DNA of 64,000 bases from Loripinus fragilis (GCA_964019695.1 OZ026524.1:27010164-27074163), one strand, 5' to 3'. Shown: positions 1 to 12,538, counted from the stretch's first letter. Translations and numbers: made by a program. The notes: generated from the sequence alone by a model not told the origin.

Positions 1-345
1 AATCCAACCGAATTTGTTTGGTGACTTACTTGCACAAGTGGGTGAGCAGGAGCATTACTGTTTTTTGCTTTTTGGATCCCCTTTGCATGGGCCTCAGAGA
101 GTGTGCATTTTCTGGCTAAATTGCAGTCTCTTTCTGAATTGCTGGGTAGAACTCAACCAAATTTGTGCACAACTTAAACAAATTGTGTATACAAGAGCTT
201 ATTTTTGGGTACCCCACTCAGAGGCGCCCTATAATGGGGTCAAAAGTGTCTGCCCATTCTTCTTTTATGCTAATCCAAACATGCTGGGCTGAATTCAACC
301 TAATTTGTTGAAAGGTCGACTTTCTCACAAGTGGGGAGTGGTAAA
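1..345. repeat. Degenerate tandem repeat, pearl/HINE core-like
   Basis: A motif of the form AACYCAACCNAATTTG recurs near 1, 150 and 292, giving a period of about 145 bases. Each unit continues into a block resembling the core units of the element at 28.6-29.6 kb, which carries AATTCAACCAAATTTGGTG. The open frames across it are a by-product of the repeat and have no recognisable protein. The 5' end is cut by the window edge. Confidence 0.5.
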
Positions 346-909
346 GAACATTTATTTTTTTAACCTTCCAGCCAAATTTTCGATTATCCGAAACTACTGG
401 GTTATTCGAAGACTACGGACAGTCCTGACTTTTTTCTCTATTATCTATTGCAATAAAACTACCTATTATTCGAATTTTGATTATCCAAAAAATTCAATTT
501 TTCGAAGTGATTTGTCGGTCCCGATAAAAGAAATGGCTATTAAATTACCTTTCAAGATTCGAAGTCCAAATGTCACGCATGGTGATCATGATTTCTTTGT
601 TTGGTCGAGTTTATTTTTATTATATAGATTAATAATAAGAAAAAAATAGGTGAATGCCATTACAATAATACTTCATCAGTGTTGACGTGGTCTATTGTCA
701 TATACAGCATGGATGTTGGTGACCTGATTTTGAATGAAACGATTCAAATCTGAATATCGATATATAAACAAACAGGTTTTAAAATATTAAAACCAAACCA
801 ATAATGTATATGATGTATATATATTCAATGTTTCTATCTTGCTTTTGTAATTGTGCTTTATTTGTATGCTCTTCACATGTGGAGGAAATAAAGAATATTA
901 TTATTATCA

Positions 910-947
<38 letters not shown>

Positions 948-1390
948 TTATAAAGGTCGTCTGCAATGATGGGTTTGTTTGATGTTATTTAAATGTCTAA
1001 TTATGGGCAATAAATGAGCTAAACTTGATTTTAATTGGATCTTCTCATCCTTTGATTTATCTTGACCACTGTTTACATTATATTTAATATAGAATACAAG
1101 TATGTCTACAGAATTCCAAAGGGCCCTTACTTATACTACAGTTATAATTCTGTTTGATTACTCTACTGGTTGTGATGAGATGAGACAAGCAATTATTTTG
1201 CTACACAAGCAGATATAATGATAGATATTGTATACGACTTGGATAAGGATTAGTTAAGATATTTTAAAACATTTAACCAATTTAACAAATACTAAATTGT
1301 CATGTTAAAATAGAAACTATTATTTTCCACGCCCCTCTATCTATATCGTAGTATTATACATATATGGAAATATTGAAAAAGTTTATATAT
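346..1390. other. AT-rich stretch without genes
   Basis: No coding region, RNA gene or named element is recognised. The region is AT-rich and holds the ATT microsatellite listed separately. Confidence 0.5.
901..954 (+). repeat. (ATT)n microsatellite
   Basis: A run of ATT trinucleotides, interrupted once by a T tract near its start. Confidence 0.9.
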
Positions 1391-1394
1391 AACA

Positions 1395-2110
1395 TCTGTA
1401 AAAAAGGTCTTGATAATAGAGCAATGAATTGCTTCCTAAGATTAAAGCACCAAAGCCCAGAGATTTATAAGAAACCATGCGAAAAATATTCATTTCTCTT
1501 TGAAATATCATCTCTTACACCAAGTCAATGGCCTTGCTAATTTATTATGTTAGGTAACATAAGTTACAACCTGTAACACAACCTGTAACAAGTACTCCTA
1601 TCTTGTTGTTTAACATGCAAAATCTATGATTCTTTATTATATGAGCAAGACTATCAAAATATGGAAGATTTTATATAATTTTTACGTAAATAATACCTAC
1701 CAAATTGGGCTCCTTAAAACTTGGGCCAGTGTTGTTTAATTGCTTATATAAGGCAATGCATTTAAGATAGATAAACACACTTTGTTTTTTTTTCTATAAG
1801 CCAAATAAGTGTGTTAGTACAACTAGATTAAAAGCATTTTAAAAATTCACAAATCAGCTGTAAAATTAAATGCTATTGGTCACAGTTACCGTTTTAAAGG
1901 GTAGTTTTACGTAAGTAACGCACATAACACATTAGGATGCCGTAATTTTGCTTTAAAACTTTTATCTGCAGCTTAGGTATCCAGCAGGCAGACTATATGC
2001 GTGATTTAGATAGTTTAATGCCTTCTTTCTGTAGCACAGCCTTTTAACTTTTCATTTTCTGAATTTTATATGGTAACATATGTAACAGACTGTCAGAGGC
2101 AAACACCAAA
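1395..2110 (-). repeat. Dispersed element shared with the right end of the window
   Basis: Reverse-complemented, this segment lines up with 61025-61740. Both read a GTTACATATGTTAC-type palindrome, then GCTACAGAAAGAAG, then GCTGGATNCCTAAGCT, then a GTGTTATNTGCGTTAC block, then a segment with AGCAAGG and AGAGATGAT. Both copies are about 715 bases. No intact ORF is present. It is most simply an old interspersed DNA element, perhaps related to the EADTR-type relic near 62.4 kb, but that link is inference. Confidence 0.6.
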
Positions 2111-2378
2111 TCGTACACATGCAAACATCTCTTATTCTACGCAGCTCGAAATGCACTTTTAAGATACGATGTGTCTGCAAAATTCTTTAGCGGGGAGCAA
2201 AACATTCTCAGCCATCAGTCTAACAATGATACATTGCCATTTTGGTAACGTATATTTTAGGATTTCCCACCAAGGGAGAAATTGAAATCTCTCTGTTTTC
2301 ATATAAAACTCTCACAACTTTGAACACAGAGTGTAAAATGCTTCTTTGAGCTAAAAACTTAAAATATTATTTTTGGAT

Positions 2379-2824
2379 AAAAAACCCCGCAGGGTTTTTC
2401 TCCCATTTTATTTTGTGGGGGAAAAACCCCGTGGGGGAAAAACCCTGCGGGGGAATTTTCTTTTTCCTCTAGAGGCACAATATAATGCTGAAAGTTTTTG
2501 ATATACCTTTTATTATGCATTGTGATGAATAATAATTCAAAAAAGTCAATTTGAATTTTTCAAAAAACCCTGTGGGGTTTTTCCCCCACAATCTGAAATG
2601 GGAGAAAAACCCTGCGGGGGAAATCAAAGTTTTGAATTAAGCCATATCAATCATTTTCTGCAATAATTACAATCAAACAAACTTGTTTCTTGAACAAATT
2701 TTAATATTTATTTTTTTGAAAAAACCCTGCGGGGTTTTTCCCCCATTTGAAAATGTGGGGGAAAAACCCCGCGCGGGGTTTTAAAAACCCCGCGGGGTTT
2801 TCGAAAAACCCCGCGGGGTTTTTA
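2379..2824. repeat. Palindromic AAAAACCCCGCGGGGTTTTT array
   Basis: About a dozen copies of an AAAAACCC(C/T)GCGGGG(G)TTTTT-type palindrome or half-palindrome occur in three clusters (2379-2455, 2564-2623, 2720-2823), separated by plain AT-rich spacers. The last cluster has three near-perfect palindromes almost back to back. Such units could form hairpins on either strand. The function is unknown. It may be the left part of the repeat element that ends at 3441. Confidence 0.8.
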
Positions 2825-2989
2825 ACTTTGACCATTTTTTTCATTATGATGGCATATATTTTTTTAGTCATAATCATATATGTTTTGCTCCCTTATGTCT
2901 GTATTTATGTATTTTAGTGGTTTTGAGTCTTTTGCACCACTAGAAAGATGATGTGATTTTGCCAAATTCTGGTGTGGCAAAAAAAAAAC

Positions 2990-3441
2990 TGGTGGCTGTT
3001 AATTATGTTAAACCTAATGAGACAATGGCTATAAATAAGTTTCAAAGGTCAATGTTGACCTTTAACTTTTCAGTCAAGGTCGCTCATATTGGAGTCCTAT
3101 CAACACATTAAAACATAGTTTCCTCATAATACATAATCATAATACTTGCAAGAAATGTTTAACCTAATTAGACAATGGTTTTATATAAGTACCAAATGTC
3201 AGGCTGACCTGTGACCTTTATCCAAGGCCACTCATTTGGACTGCCATATATCTATCTAAACATATTTTTCTCAGAAATCACTGGGCTGTTTGATGGAGTA
3301 TTCTGTAGGTCACTTGACCAAAATGGCTGCAACACTCATATATGGTAAAACAAAATATGTATATAAGCTGTAGTGACCTTGACCTATTTTATCATTATTA
3401 AGGAGATTAGGTGAGCGCCTTAGGACCTTCAGTTCCTCTAG
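2990..3441 (+). mobile_element. HINE/Helentron-like element with about 150-bp core repeats
   Basis: Two core units start with GTTAAACCTAATGAGACAATGG near 3007 and a matching block near 3158, a period of about 150 bases. Each contains a GACCTTTAACTT or GACCTTTATCC motif and a GGTCGCTCAT or GGCCACTCAT motif. The right end has an imperfect hairpin (AGGAC...GTTCCT, about 3422-3437) directly followed by CTAG at 3438-3441 and then T, the layout of a Helitron-type 3' end. The left end is not resolved and may include the palindromic array upstream. Confidence 0.55.
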
Positions 3442-3684
3442 TTAAAAATTGCCAAAATTATAGATAAAAAAATTAAATGGATACATTTGTCGGCTTTTAA
3501 GAAAATGATAGCGGCCATTTCAAGGGATCATAAATTTTCCTACCCTTTGTCAACGTGGACTATTGCAAACAGTGGAGACCAAGATGAAATGCCGAGCACA
3601 TTTTATTAGGGCCTGCACTATTTGCTCAGGACAAAATCAATCTTTAGAAAAATAAATACATTTTTCCTAAAATCATAGCTTATG

Positions 3685-3790
3685 GCACCTCAATATATAC
3701 AATGAACCATCCTGCCTTTATTGTATGTAGCTGTTGGGAAATTCCATTATACCTAAATGAATTAAAGCATGGTCTGTGTTAAAGGTTAAA
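3685..3790 (+). repeat. Short interspersed repeat, family with copies near 43.2 and 46.4 kb
   Basis: The motif CCTCAATATATACAATG, then CATCCTG and CTTTATTGTATGTAG, then an AATTCCATT block recurs at 43205-43290 and 46405-46490. No coding potential. The ends are not defined. Confidence 0.55.
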
Positions 3791-5100
3791 GACAAAACAG
3801 TTGCATGATTTTGACGTTCATTCTTCTATAAATTCTATCAATGTTTGTTTTTAAATCTGGCGATCTATTTTAAAATCTCCATCCTTCAAATATATTTGAG
3901 ACTTCCCAGCATGACAGAAAAAACCTGGCGCCGTGTACAAAATTCTTACACTGTCGCCAAGAGCTTTACACAGGTAAATGTCTCGGAAACTTGGAAACTA
4001 CATCGTGACTTTCCGTTGTCGCTAGGAAGAGGAAAAAATATAACCCTTGGTCATTAAAAGTTAAAAACAGTCAGTGTTATTGTCATTTCACAAAAACAAA
4101 ATTAGCACCAAATTGATCAAAAATGAAACGAGAAGAATATCTGGTCAGCGCCTTAAAAGAATCATTTCAAATAATCTCAAAAACAAGCCTTAAAGATAAA
4201 TTGAAAAATAATGATTTTATAAGACTTTTTAATCAGTTCCCATTAACCACAATGCAAAATATTTTTTTGGTTTTTCTGCCAGGTAAAAATCGATTGTTGC
4301 ATATGTTATACAAGCGAGCCAAGAGGCCAATCCTTCCCAGCTGACTGTAAGGCTGCAATGAAAACACAAAATATGTATAGCCAAAAATGATCCACAAAGG
4401 AAGCACTGCCTTGGAAGGGTCAGTAAAACCATTTTTACTGGAGGACTTAAACTTTTTTCACGGTACTAACCCGTAACCTCATTAAGCCTCTTATCTAATT
4501 GCATAAATAAATCAGTGTTGCCAACATGCATGTCCTTTTTAATGTCAACATGCATGTCCTTTGGGGCTGAAAGTGTATACGACATCTACGCAGTCACATC
4601 GATCCCGTTATAAGTATGTCCAACATCTATGCCAAAATAAGTGTTTACGAGATCAAAATTGTCACTTTGAATGTTCCTTTGATTTTCCATCAGCAAATAA
4701 TGGTTATGAATGATAGTCAAGGCGAACTGGTGACTACAATCACACAAATGTTGGTAAGAATGGTGATATAAGCTGTAAAATATGTCATTTTTATAAATGT
4801 GTATACTACATCTCTGCTAAAATCACCCTTGTGTCTTCCGCTTCGATATTTGTGGGCGAAGGATTACAAAGACAAGGGCATTTCTTGGCGTGAACATTAT
4901 ATATTCTCTTCAAGAGTGATGGTAGGCACCGCATGCACTGCTTAGTTTTCACAGATACTGATTTGTATAGTCTTACGAAGGGAAAATCTTACCTTGCAAA
5001 ACAAAAATAGCGCTGTTCTATGTGTTTACGAGATCAATGTTATGACGTAGGTTGTCAACCCTGTGACAGCTACACGACAACATACTGCATTTTAATGAAA
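3791..5100. other. Stretch without recognisable genes
   Basis: Short open frames at 3845-4057 and 4123-4344 have no recognised domain. A 24-base direct duplication around CAACATGCATGTCCTTT lies at 4517-4562. Otherwise nothing is seen. Confidence 0.4.
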
Positions 5101-5129
5101 TGTTTTGAGGTAGGTGACCTCACCCCAGA

Positions 5130-5180
5130 TGGTGTGTGCATGCGTGTGTGCGTGTGTCTATGTGTGTCTTTAAATTCCCA
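5130..5180 (+). repeat. GT-rich microsatellite
   Basis: Imperfect GTGTGT/GTGCGT run. A second short GTGTGT run lies at about 5390-5404. Both fall in open frames that look spurious. Confidence 0.7.
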
Positions 5181-6060
5181 TCAACGGCTACGGTCATATG
5201 GAGCCAGTGCCATGGCTTAAAGTCGCATCTGACAACCCAAAGAAGCTGGATAGCCTTAGTAGAGAGGAAGGCAAAGTTTCAACTACTATAAACAGTGTGC
5301 CTCTCTGATAACTCTCAGGAATTGCTTAGGTCAGTCTAAGTCTATGTTCTCCACCCCATATCCCTCTTCCCACCAACACACGTACGCACGTGCGTGTGTG
5401 TGTGTCACCATACCCAACATATCAACGCAAATCATTTACACCCACATCACTCCGCCTGGCATATAAAAAGAAAAGTATGTGTGTACATGTATATGTGTAT
5501 GCACTGGGTTTCTTTTGTATAAATTTGACTTATCCAAAGGAGACTAGGGCTGTTGTATACAAGGCACTATTTGGGCCCAGGTTTCGGGTGTGCGGAGACT
5601 GGTTTGACCCCCTGTCTGACATGCGCAGTTGTAAAAGGTGTGAAGGTGCGGGGAAAACTGCTGTGATTTGGGCATGTGGGCTCTGGTACAGCCAGAGTTG
5701 TGTTGGTGAGGTGGGATCTTGGCTGTTCAGAGCTGCAGGGAATACGTAAACAGGCTTCTCTGACCCTTAATTATTGACTTTATAACAGCCTGGCAATCAT
5801 TTATGAAAGAGGGTGCCTGTCAGGGCCAGTGGGGTCCCGCCCCTTTCGGTGTCGCCGTCCGAGTGCTTATTTGGGCGGTTTCAGCTTGATTTGTGGTTTC
5901 GGCTGAACATGTTATTGCGGAGAAGTTTGTGGGTTGAAGCTAAAATACACTACCCTCTGGGTTTTGGCCAAGTCAGGTGGTACAATGTAGTATATGTTTC
6001 CCTAGGTAGTTCTCGTAACGTGCATAGTTTTAACTGCAGATCGATTAATATAATTAGAGC
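5181..6060. other. No recognisable gene
   Basis: Two frames (5390-5749 and 5813-6070) stay open but show no known motif, signal peptide or splice pattern I can defend. I treat them as non-coding. Confidence 0.35.
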
Positions 6061-6180
6061 CGCGACATGAGAATTCCAACAATGTGCTATGTGCGACCAC
6101 CAAAGCCTCTATGCTTAAAAGGAGGCTGCACAGGCTCGTTGGAGTCTATACTTGTCAAAATGCCACATTACGTGAAATCA
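6061..6180 (+). mobile_element. MITE fragment, CCAACAATGTGNTATGTGCGACCA family
   Basis: Starts GAGAATTCCAACAATGTG and ends CAAAATGCCACATTACGTG. It shares GTGCGACCA, GGAGGCTGCACAGGCTCG and CTTGTCAAAATGCCACAT with the copies at 14800-15045 and 16920-17165, but has an internal deletion. Confidence 0.7.
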
Positions 6181-6714
6181 CATGGCACGGCTTATTTTAT
6201 GTGTGTGCCACAATGTCCACCATTTCACGTGGTCAGATATAACCAAGAGCAGTATCTGAAGGGCCACTTGTTCGAGACTCACCTGGGGCACTGTAATGTC
6301 TTATTTCTGCTTAGAACTGGTTTAACCCAGAAGTCATGAAACGTCCTGATATGACTGAACGATTTTTGACTGAAGCGTTGCCATCAGCATAGACAAAAAC
6401 AATATTTTGACATAATTTGAACACAGACAATTAGCACAATAATGCCTAGCACCCATGGATATGAAGGAATTTGACAAACAGTGCAGATCCAATGTAGACA
6501 CAAGGCAGATGCTGAATGAAATATGTCGGATACGGTACCACATTGTTTGCTTAAATGATACAACAATTTCTGTAAAAAGGATAAATATCACTACCGTTTA
6601 CAATCTAAACACCCTATAATTACAAATCGACTCGTCAGTTTAAACGGATAGATGACTCCAGTATGCATTAATGGGCTAACCTATCTACACTGTTCCTAGA
6701 AGCCTTAGTGGTTA

Positions 6715-6868
6715 ATCAATATAGCTAGGCGGCTAAGAGCCAAGATTGTGCTATTCCGGATACAAGCATGAAACTTTCCACAATTGTTTAGATTGGTGAG
6801 CTGATGAATTTTAGATATAGAACCACTTCGACAGATTTCCTCTGCGCATGTGCAAGGCAAAAATCACT
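6715..6868 (+). repeat. Left arm of an inverted repeat pair
   Basis: Contains GTGCTATTCCGGATACAAGC, ATATAGAACCAC and a CTGCGCATGTGCAAGG block. The reverse complement of 10600-10757 carries the same blocks in the same order and spacing. The outer edge is a CAATAT(T)AGCTANGCGGCTAA motif in both arms. The two arms bracket about 3.7 kb. Confidence 0.7.
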
Positions 6869-7160
6869 TCCGCTATAGATAATTTGGTCTTACTTGACTA
6901 CACAGACCAGTATTTGCGCTCAAGATGGTAAAAAATCGACCCACCATATATATAGATGTCTTAAAAGGCACAAACTAATATATTTTAAAAACTTTCCATG
7001 ATTACGTATGAGCAAACTATGAAATACTTCTGGTTATCTCGTTCAATGATGCAAAAAAGGTAGAAGCCATTGAATAAATGGAATACTTAAATCTTTTGTC
7101 TGGGAAATAAATGTGTTTCTGCGCAATCGTTTACTAAGTAGTTAGCTGCGCATGCATTCA

Positions 7161-7483
7161 CGCTAGAGAACCACTGTACTAGAACAGTGCAGTCATCGTG
7201 GGTTGGATGCAGTCAATGAGGGCACACACTATTCTATATTGGTTTACTGTGATCCATTCTATGAGATAGTTCTTTACAGCTCTTAATTTTCACGATGATG
7301 TTTTCATTTGCAATTATCACTAAGGTAGTGTAGTCCATTCTGGCTCAATTGGAGCCTTTAAATTCTAAACTAGCTAAGTACCAGCCAAATTCTGGATAGC
7401 ATGTTGGATTTATGTGTCTGAAATAACAGCCAGGTAAAACCCGTGATGACCATGGTGTTAGAGTACAGTGGTTCTCTAGCACG
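7161..7483. mobile_element. MITE with about 21-bp terminal inverted repeats
   Basis: The left end CGCTAGAGAACCACTGTACT at 7161 is the inverse of the right end GTACAGTGGTTCTCTAGC at 7463-7480, with one mismatch at the outer CG. The interior is 280 bases of non-coding AT-rich sequence. No target duplication was identified with confidence. Confidence 0.75.
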
Positions 7484-7752
7484 CATGATTTGACATGAAT
7501 GAATTATCTCGTAATGCTAGGGACACACATGGTTTACCCATCATGTTGTTGAATGACTATATACGTGATGTAACTTCGACTGTAACTAATGTTATGGCGT
7601 TTACAGAAGAGTGTTTGACTGTCTTTTGGATTTATGCCTATGCACTGTTCTGCGTTTATTTTGGGTTATAAGGCACCTGTGCCAAGATGAATCACATCAC
7701 GTTGATCCTTTACAAACGTATACATTTTCAAAGTGACATTTAACCAAGAGAG

Positions 7753-8145
7753 ATGGCAATATGTGCGATAATCTATATATATGCTAATATGCCACAGCCC
7801 TCTCAATTGATTTTCAGTCTTTTAACATTACCTATTTTAAAAACAATCATCAATTTACAGAAGTTTAGTGTTCAAAGTTGCCACCACATGCACAAAGGGT
7901 CCTTAACTGGAGAGCTGCATTGTCTATTTCTGCAACCTTTAAGACAGCCATATCTCACAAGGTCAAGAGAAGGTACTGACGCTTGTGGTATGGTGGTCCA
8001 CAGTCGACTGTGCATTCCAGTGTCTAGTTATATCCATCAAAATTTGCTGGATTTGGTAAACATTTACCCTGCTCTGGCGCTGACCCACACACAAGAGCCT
8101 CGATACGCTGCCTTTAAAATGTGCTGGTACAAACCACCTTCGTAA
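7753..8145 (+). other. Unassigned 130-codon open frame
   Basis: The frame is open for 130 codons with an ATG start. It shows no recognised motif, no convincing membrane pattern and no repeat structure. It lies inside the inverted repeat pair. I cannot support it as a gene. It is more likely a chance frame in transposon-derived sequence. Confidence 0.15.
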
Positions 8146-8932
8146 GGGCTGTCATTTTATTGAACAAACCTTTTGCTAAACAAATGTGTTCTAGCCATGT
8201 ATATATATGTTCGTATAGCTGCTGGCTAGTTCTAACACACAGTATTATGATGAATGGTTCAATGGTGCAAATGTAATCTGTAGGTTGCTTTTCAGGGAGA
8301 GTGTTCATTTTTACAAAATGCCCAGTTACAGCTGGAAAGAGAGAGTATGTTTTATTGCAGCCTGTGAGTGAATGTAAACAAAGCAATACAATTTCACTTC
8401 AGCCCACAGATGTTGCACCACAGGTATAACTAGAACTTTTATGGGTATTAAGACAGTTTGTTTCTCTCTCCAGCATAGAATTTCAAGTCATTTAAAAAGG
8501 AAGCGATGCTGAAAAATGTATTTCCAATGAGCCTATTATTCTTTGTGATACTCTATAGCATTGGCATCGTGTCTGACATCAAATGTCTTTACACCATTAT
8601 GATACTTTGAGTACAGCCTCTCAATCGTTCAAGAGCAATCTTAAATTTTCCATAGATCGTGACATTTTTTACTTTGCATTGCGGTTTAGTATATACATTA
8701 AAAACTTGTATTAGATGAATAAAAACTCAATCTAAGGTTTCTTGACTAATTCAAGAATATTCTAATCAATACGGCCATTACATGACAATGGTTCTTTGCC
8801 ATACACCCCCCCCCCCATTTTGCTCCTCGAGCCCAAAAATTCTGAGGGGTAATTTATATTGAAGATCATTTATTCCATGACAAAATATTGATTTATCATC
8901 CCGTTATTTACTTCTTATCAAGTGTGTTTACT

Positions 8933-9178
8933 TTAAAGAATTCTAGTGACATAAATGTCATTAGACACATTATAACTAAATTTATAGGAAGACAATCTTA
9001 TTGCGGAATGAACTTTCTTAACACCCTTTACATCAGTATCAACAGCGAAACTGCTTATTTTCTTGTTAGAACTTTTAGCTGGGATGGTAGCACAAGCAAA
9101 CATTCTTGTATCTGCCTCCTCATGCAAGTGAGGACATAATGCAAGCTGGACACAATAAGACCTAGCTTCTTCTCCCAT
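8933..9178 (-). pseudogene. Fragment resembling the EADTR/DTDV invertebrate protein family
   Basis: The minus-strand frame reads LCPHLHEEADTRMFA at about residues 14-28 and then, some 18 residues on, AVDTDV. This HEEADTR ... DTDV pairing matches, from memory, a family of uncharacterised, often transposon-associated proteins common in cnidarian, lancelet and mollusc genomes. The expected hydrophobic run after DTDV is replaced by unrelated sequence, so the copy is a short, decayed piece with no flanking domains. It sits roughly in the middle of the inverted repeat pair at 6.7 and 10.7 kb, so it could be the relic coding region of that element. The family's biochemical role is not known to me. 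Confidence 0.45.
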
Positions 9179-10599
9179 AAAGTGCAGGGTTCTCTCTAGA
9201 GTATTGTCACACTCTCATCCTGCATCTGTAGTAATTGTTTCTTGGTTGGCATATCTTATGTCTAAGAAACACAATAGTTGGAAAGATAATGAAATAGTTA
9301 ACTGTCATCTACTCACAAGAAATCTAACCAATTTTTCAGTGTGTCATTGATGGGCCGACCCACTGGTGGATGTCATTTCCTCGATTTTCCCCTGTTGATG
9401 ATTTTAAACTGTCCGTCTTACATGTGTCGCACACTAACTGCACAAAAAGCGTATATTACATATCGTTTTTAAATCATCGCTCGTTTACTGCTCACTAAAC
9501 AGTGCTAATCTCTACACCTTTAAGCATCTGAACAATGGAGGTTCCGTCCAAAATGACAACACTGACTTAAAGTGTGAAATCTTTTTACAAGAGGAACAAA
9601 TGCCTCAAAGCCAGTTAGTAGCTATACAACCAAAACTATAAGGCATATCAGGCATTCCCCCACCCCCACATCCCCCTAAAAATAACTTGAAATGTTATCA
9701 TACCAAGATAAATATACTGCAGTAGACTAACTAACGTTTGCTATGGTTTGTTTATGGGAAGTGAGACACTGGGAACATACTAGTACATTTTAAAACAGTT
9801 CAATGACAGTATGGAGACAGTCCAACGACAGACAGTGATATGAGGTCTGTCTAAGGCAAATATATCTGCCTGTCTGCTTGTTTGTCTGAGACTCTATCTG
9901 TCTGTCTATCACAAAGGTATATTGCCCTCGGCCAGTGATCTATATAAGATAAGTCACTGCCTTGGCTTAAAACATAACTTTTTCAGACAGAGACGTCCCC
10001 AAGTCAAAACAATCCAAATTGGTCAACGCAAAGAAAATATGTGGTGGTGACTTTGGACCACCTTGGTAACTTGGGGGGTGAGCATGTCTGTCTAGTGTTT
10101 TAAGGGCTCTGAGCTCGAGAAACAAACTCTGATTGCATGTCTGTCTGTCTGTCACAAGCCTACTATCCTCTTTGCTCAAAACTTGACTTGTGAGTCTAAT
10201 AACAATTTTAAATATGCTAAGCGCAGACAGGACTCTTTTTGTGAAAGCTTATGCTTGTAATTAAATGGGGCTTTGTTTTTCTTCTAAACAATAACCGGTT
10301 AAAGAAACAGACTGCAAATGCGCATCTAAACAGGTCTTTGGGTCCCTACCCTGAAGACATGCTTCGGTCCTTTGATAGGGGCATCAGGTTTTGCGCAGTT
10401 TACAATAAAAGAGAAACAAAATACAATTTTTGTACAATATTCAAATTTTATGCGCATGCGCAGCAATTAAAGAATGAAGAGGACTAAACTACAAACAATT
10501 AACATCAGTTATTTCGTATTTTATAATTCTACAGCCAACATGACCCCTCCTTTAAAGTCAAACTGTATGAAAGATCTGTGATAACAGCATAAAATCAGA

Positions 10600-10757
10600 A
10601 AATGCTTTGCGCATGCGCAGTAGGCATTTTCCAACGTGGTTCTATATCATATTCTTCTTAGTCAGTCATGGTCTACAACTGTGCAAAATTCCATGCTTGT
10701 ATCCGGAATAGCACAATCAGGCCAAAATTTGACTTTTAGCCGCATAGCTAATATTGG
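10600..10757 (-). repeat. Right arm of an inverted repeat pair
   Basis: Reverse complement of the 6715-6868 repeat, with GCTTGTATCCGGAATAGCAC and GTGGTTCTATATCAT shared in inverted order and GCGCATGCGCAG at the inner end. Another GCGCATGCGCAG lies at 10452-10463. Confidence 0.7.
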
Positions 10758-12190
10758 GTGCTCACACTTTGACAAGAACTGATAGCTGCTCTAATTGAGA
10801 CATCGGAGGGGAAAGCATGACCGTATAAACCATTTCTTAAACGGATTTCTACCAAAACGGGGTCCCTGAATTCTCAGTCAATCACATTGAAGATTTTTCT
10901 AGCGGTCCCTCCAGTGACTTGTGAAAAACAGGTCATTTCGACATCCCAAAGTGTTTCTTAAACTATAAAATGCTTTTTTGTGATATTATATGTAACATTT
11001 TTTGGGACTACATCGGCACATTCTACAGTCTCAGTTACTGAGCTCAGCTGACCGAAGACATAACAAAGTATAAACATCCCCCATTTTTTCTTTCAATTTC
11101 TTTAAAAATTCTCACGTTACTCATATCAAATATGTCTTCTGTCACTTCATCGTATATCTTTTTTTTAAAGATAAATTTGAATGGGTAGGTGTTGTCATAT
11201 ATATATATAACCTCATGCACGATGTGCAGACTGCTATGTTACATTACTGAAATATGTGTTATGCTCTGAAAACTTCAATATGCAGTTTTCCAGGCATCAA
11301 ATATTTCAGACATACATTCACTAACAAATGTATAACAAGACCTATCCAAACAAATTTGTTTTAATAAAACGAAAACAGTTGACTCCTAAAACACAAATTT
11401 TGGACCCTGAATTATATGCCATGAGTTGGTCTATCAGGTACGGACAAATAGTTTTGGAACGACTGATTTTTCTCCAGAAAGAAGGTAGATACTCAAAGCA
11501 TATTCTGTATTGTTTCTATAACAAAGTTTTTGCTGCAACACAATTAACATTACCCAACAGTACCTATGAAAGTCATTGGAGAGATAAACTCATCCACTTT
11601 TAGTCGAATGGCGATCGAACTAACATCGATACGAGGACTGACCTGCCATTAACAGTTGGTCAATCACGCAGTAACTCTAACTAAGAACGGATGGAGGGTG
11701 TGCCCTTAGAAACACTACACTTTAATACTAGCTTTTCGTTTTAATCCGTATCAATATGGATATAAAGCAGTCTAAATATTGTCAGTCATGAGGCTCGATC
11801 CCGTTACCACATGCGTACGAGTTCTGTTTGCTAACCACTATACTATAGATGTTATAGCACGTAGCTGTCACTTTTTCTGTGCAGATACATTTTTTCCCTT
11901 CGGTACAATAAGTTACACAGTTACACGTTTATATACAGTGAGTTTGGTTTTTAGTCATTAGTCGATAGTCGTTAGTTTCTTCCTTATCTGTACGAGTCTA
12001 TTGTTTGACTTTTTGCTTACTGTAAAGGCGGCGCCTCATGAATGCGTAATTAGGACTGGTCAAACTTAGACATGGGTAAAAGCTGAAAATGAGGCGCGGG
12101 TTTATTAAAAAATAACTGCATCATATTGCGCAGACGCCAGCAAAGTAACTACCTCTGAAAATGTCTATTTAACGTAAGCATAGAGGCAAA
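10758..12190. other. No recognisable gene
   Basis: AT-rich sequence with a short TA run (about 11197-11208). I searched by eye for the missing second half of the second CUB domain (GFxAxY-type motif on the minus strand) and did not find it. Confidence 0.35.
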
Positions 12191-12265
12191 CATTGTGGAC
12201 CCAGATCAGACTGCTCCTACAGGAGCAGTCTAATCTGGGTCGACACTGTTTGTCTAGTATGAGGC
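12190..12265. repeat. Perfect hairpin within a MITE fragment
   Basis: ACCCAGATCAGACTGCTCC is followed after two bases by GGAGCAGTCTAATCTGGGT, a stem of 19 with one mismatch. It is flanked by AACATTGTGG and CACTGTTTG, matching the GCAAACAGTGTAGACYCAGATCAGA family at 46.5 and 59.4 kb. Confidence 0.75.
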
Positions 12266-12538
12266 TTCAAATATATAAGTGGACGCCAAAAACATACATT
12301 TTGTGACTATGCGCTTTAAGGGTTAATAAATGTGAGTTCAGTGTGTATACCGTTAGGATTTTCATGAAATGCACGCACGTTTGCGGGGCCCAAAAGCTTA
12401 TTAACTCTTTACCAAATTATAAATAAAACCTGATTTCTCTTCCTTAGCAGATGAAATAGTCGAACCACCCCCAGATATGAATATTAAAGTTGCCACCTTT
12501 ACAGTAAGCGAAAATTCTATTAATACTAGTCCACTTAC

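Noticed and set aside
4229..4432. Hydrophobic minus-strand frame that could be a membrane peptide
   Set aside because: Short, overlaps another open frame, and has no homologous feature or conserved motif to support it.
5390..6339. Three consecutive open frames of 85-119 codons suggesting a gene
   Set aside because: No recognised motif, no consistent splice sites, and the last includes a MITE fragment.
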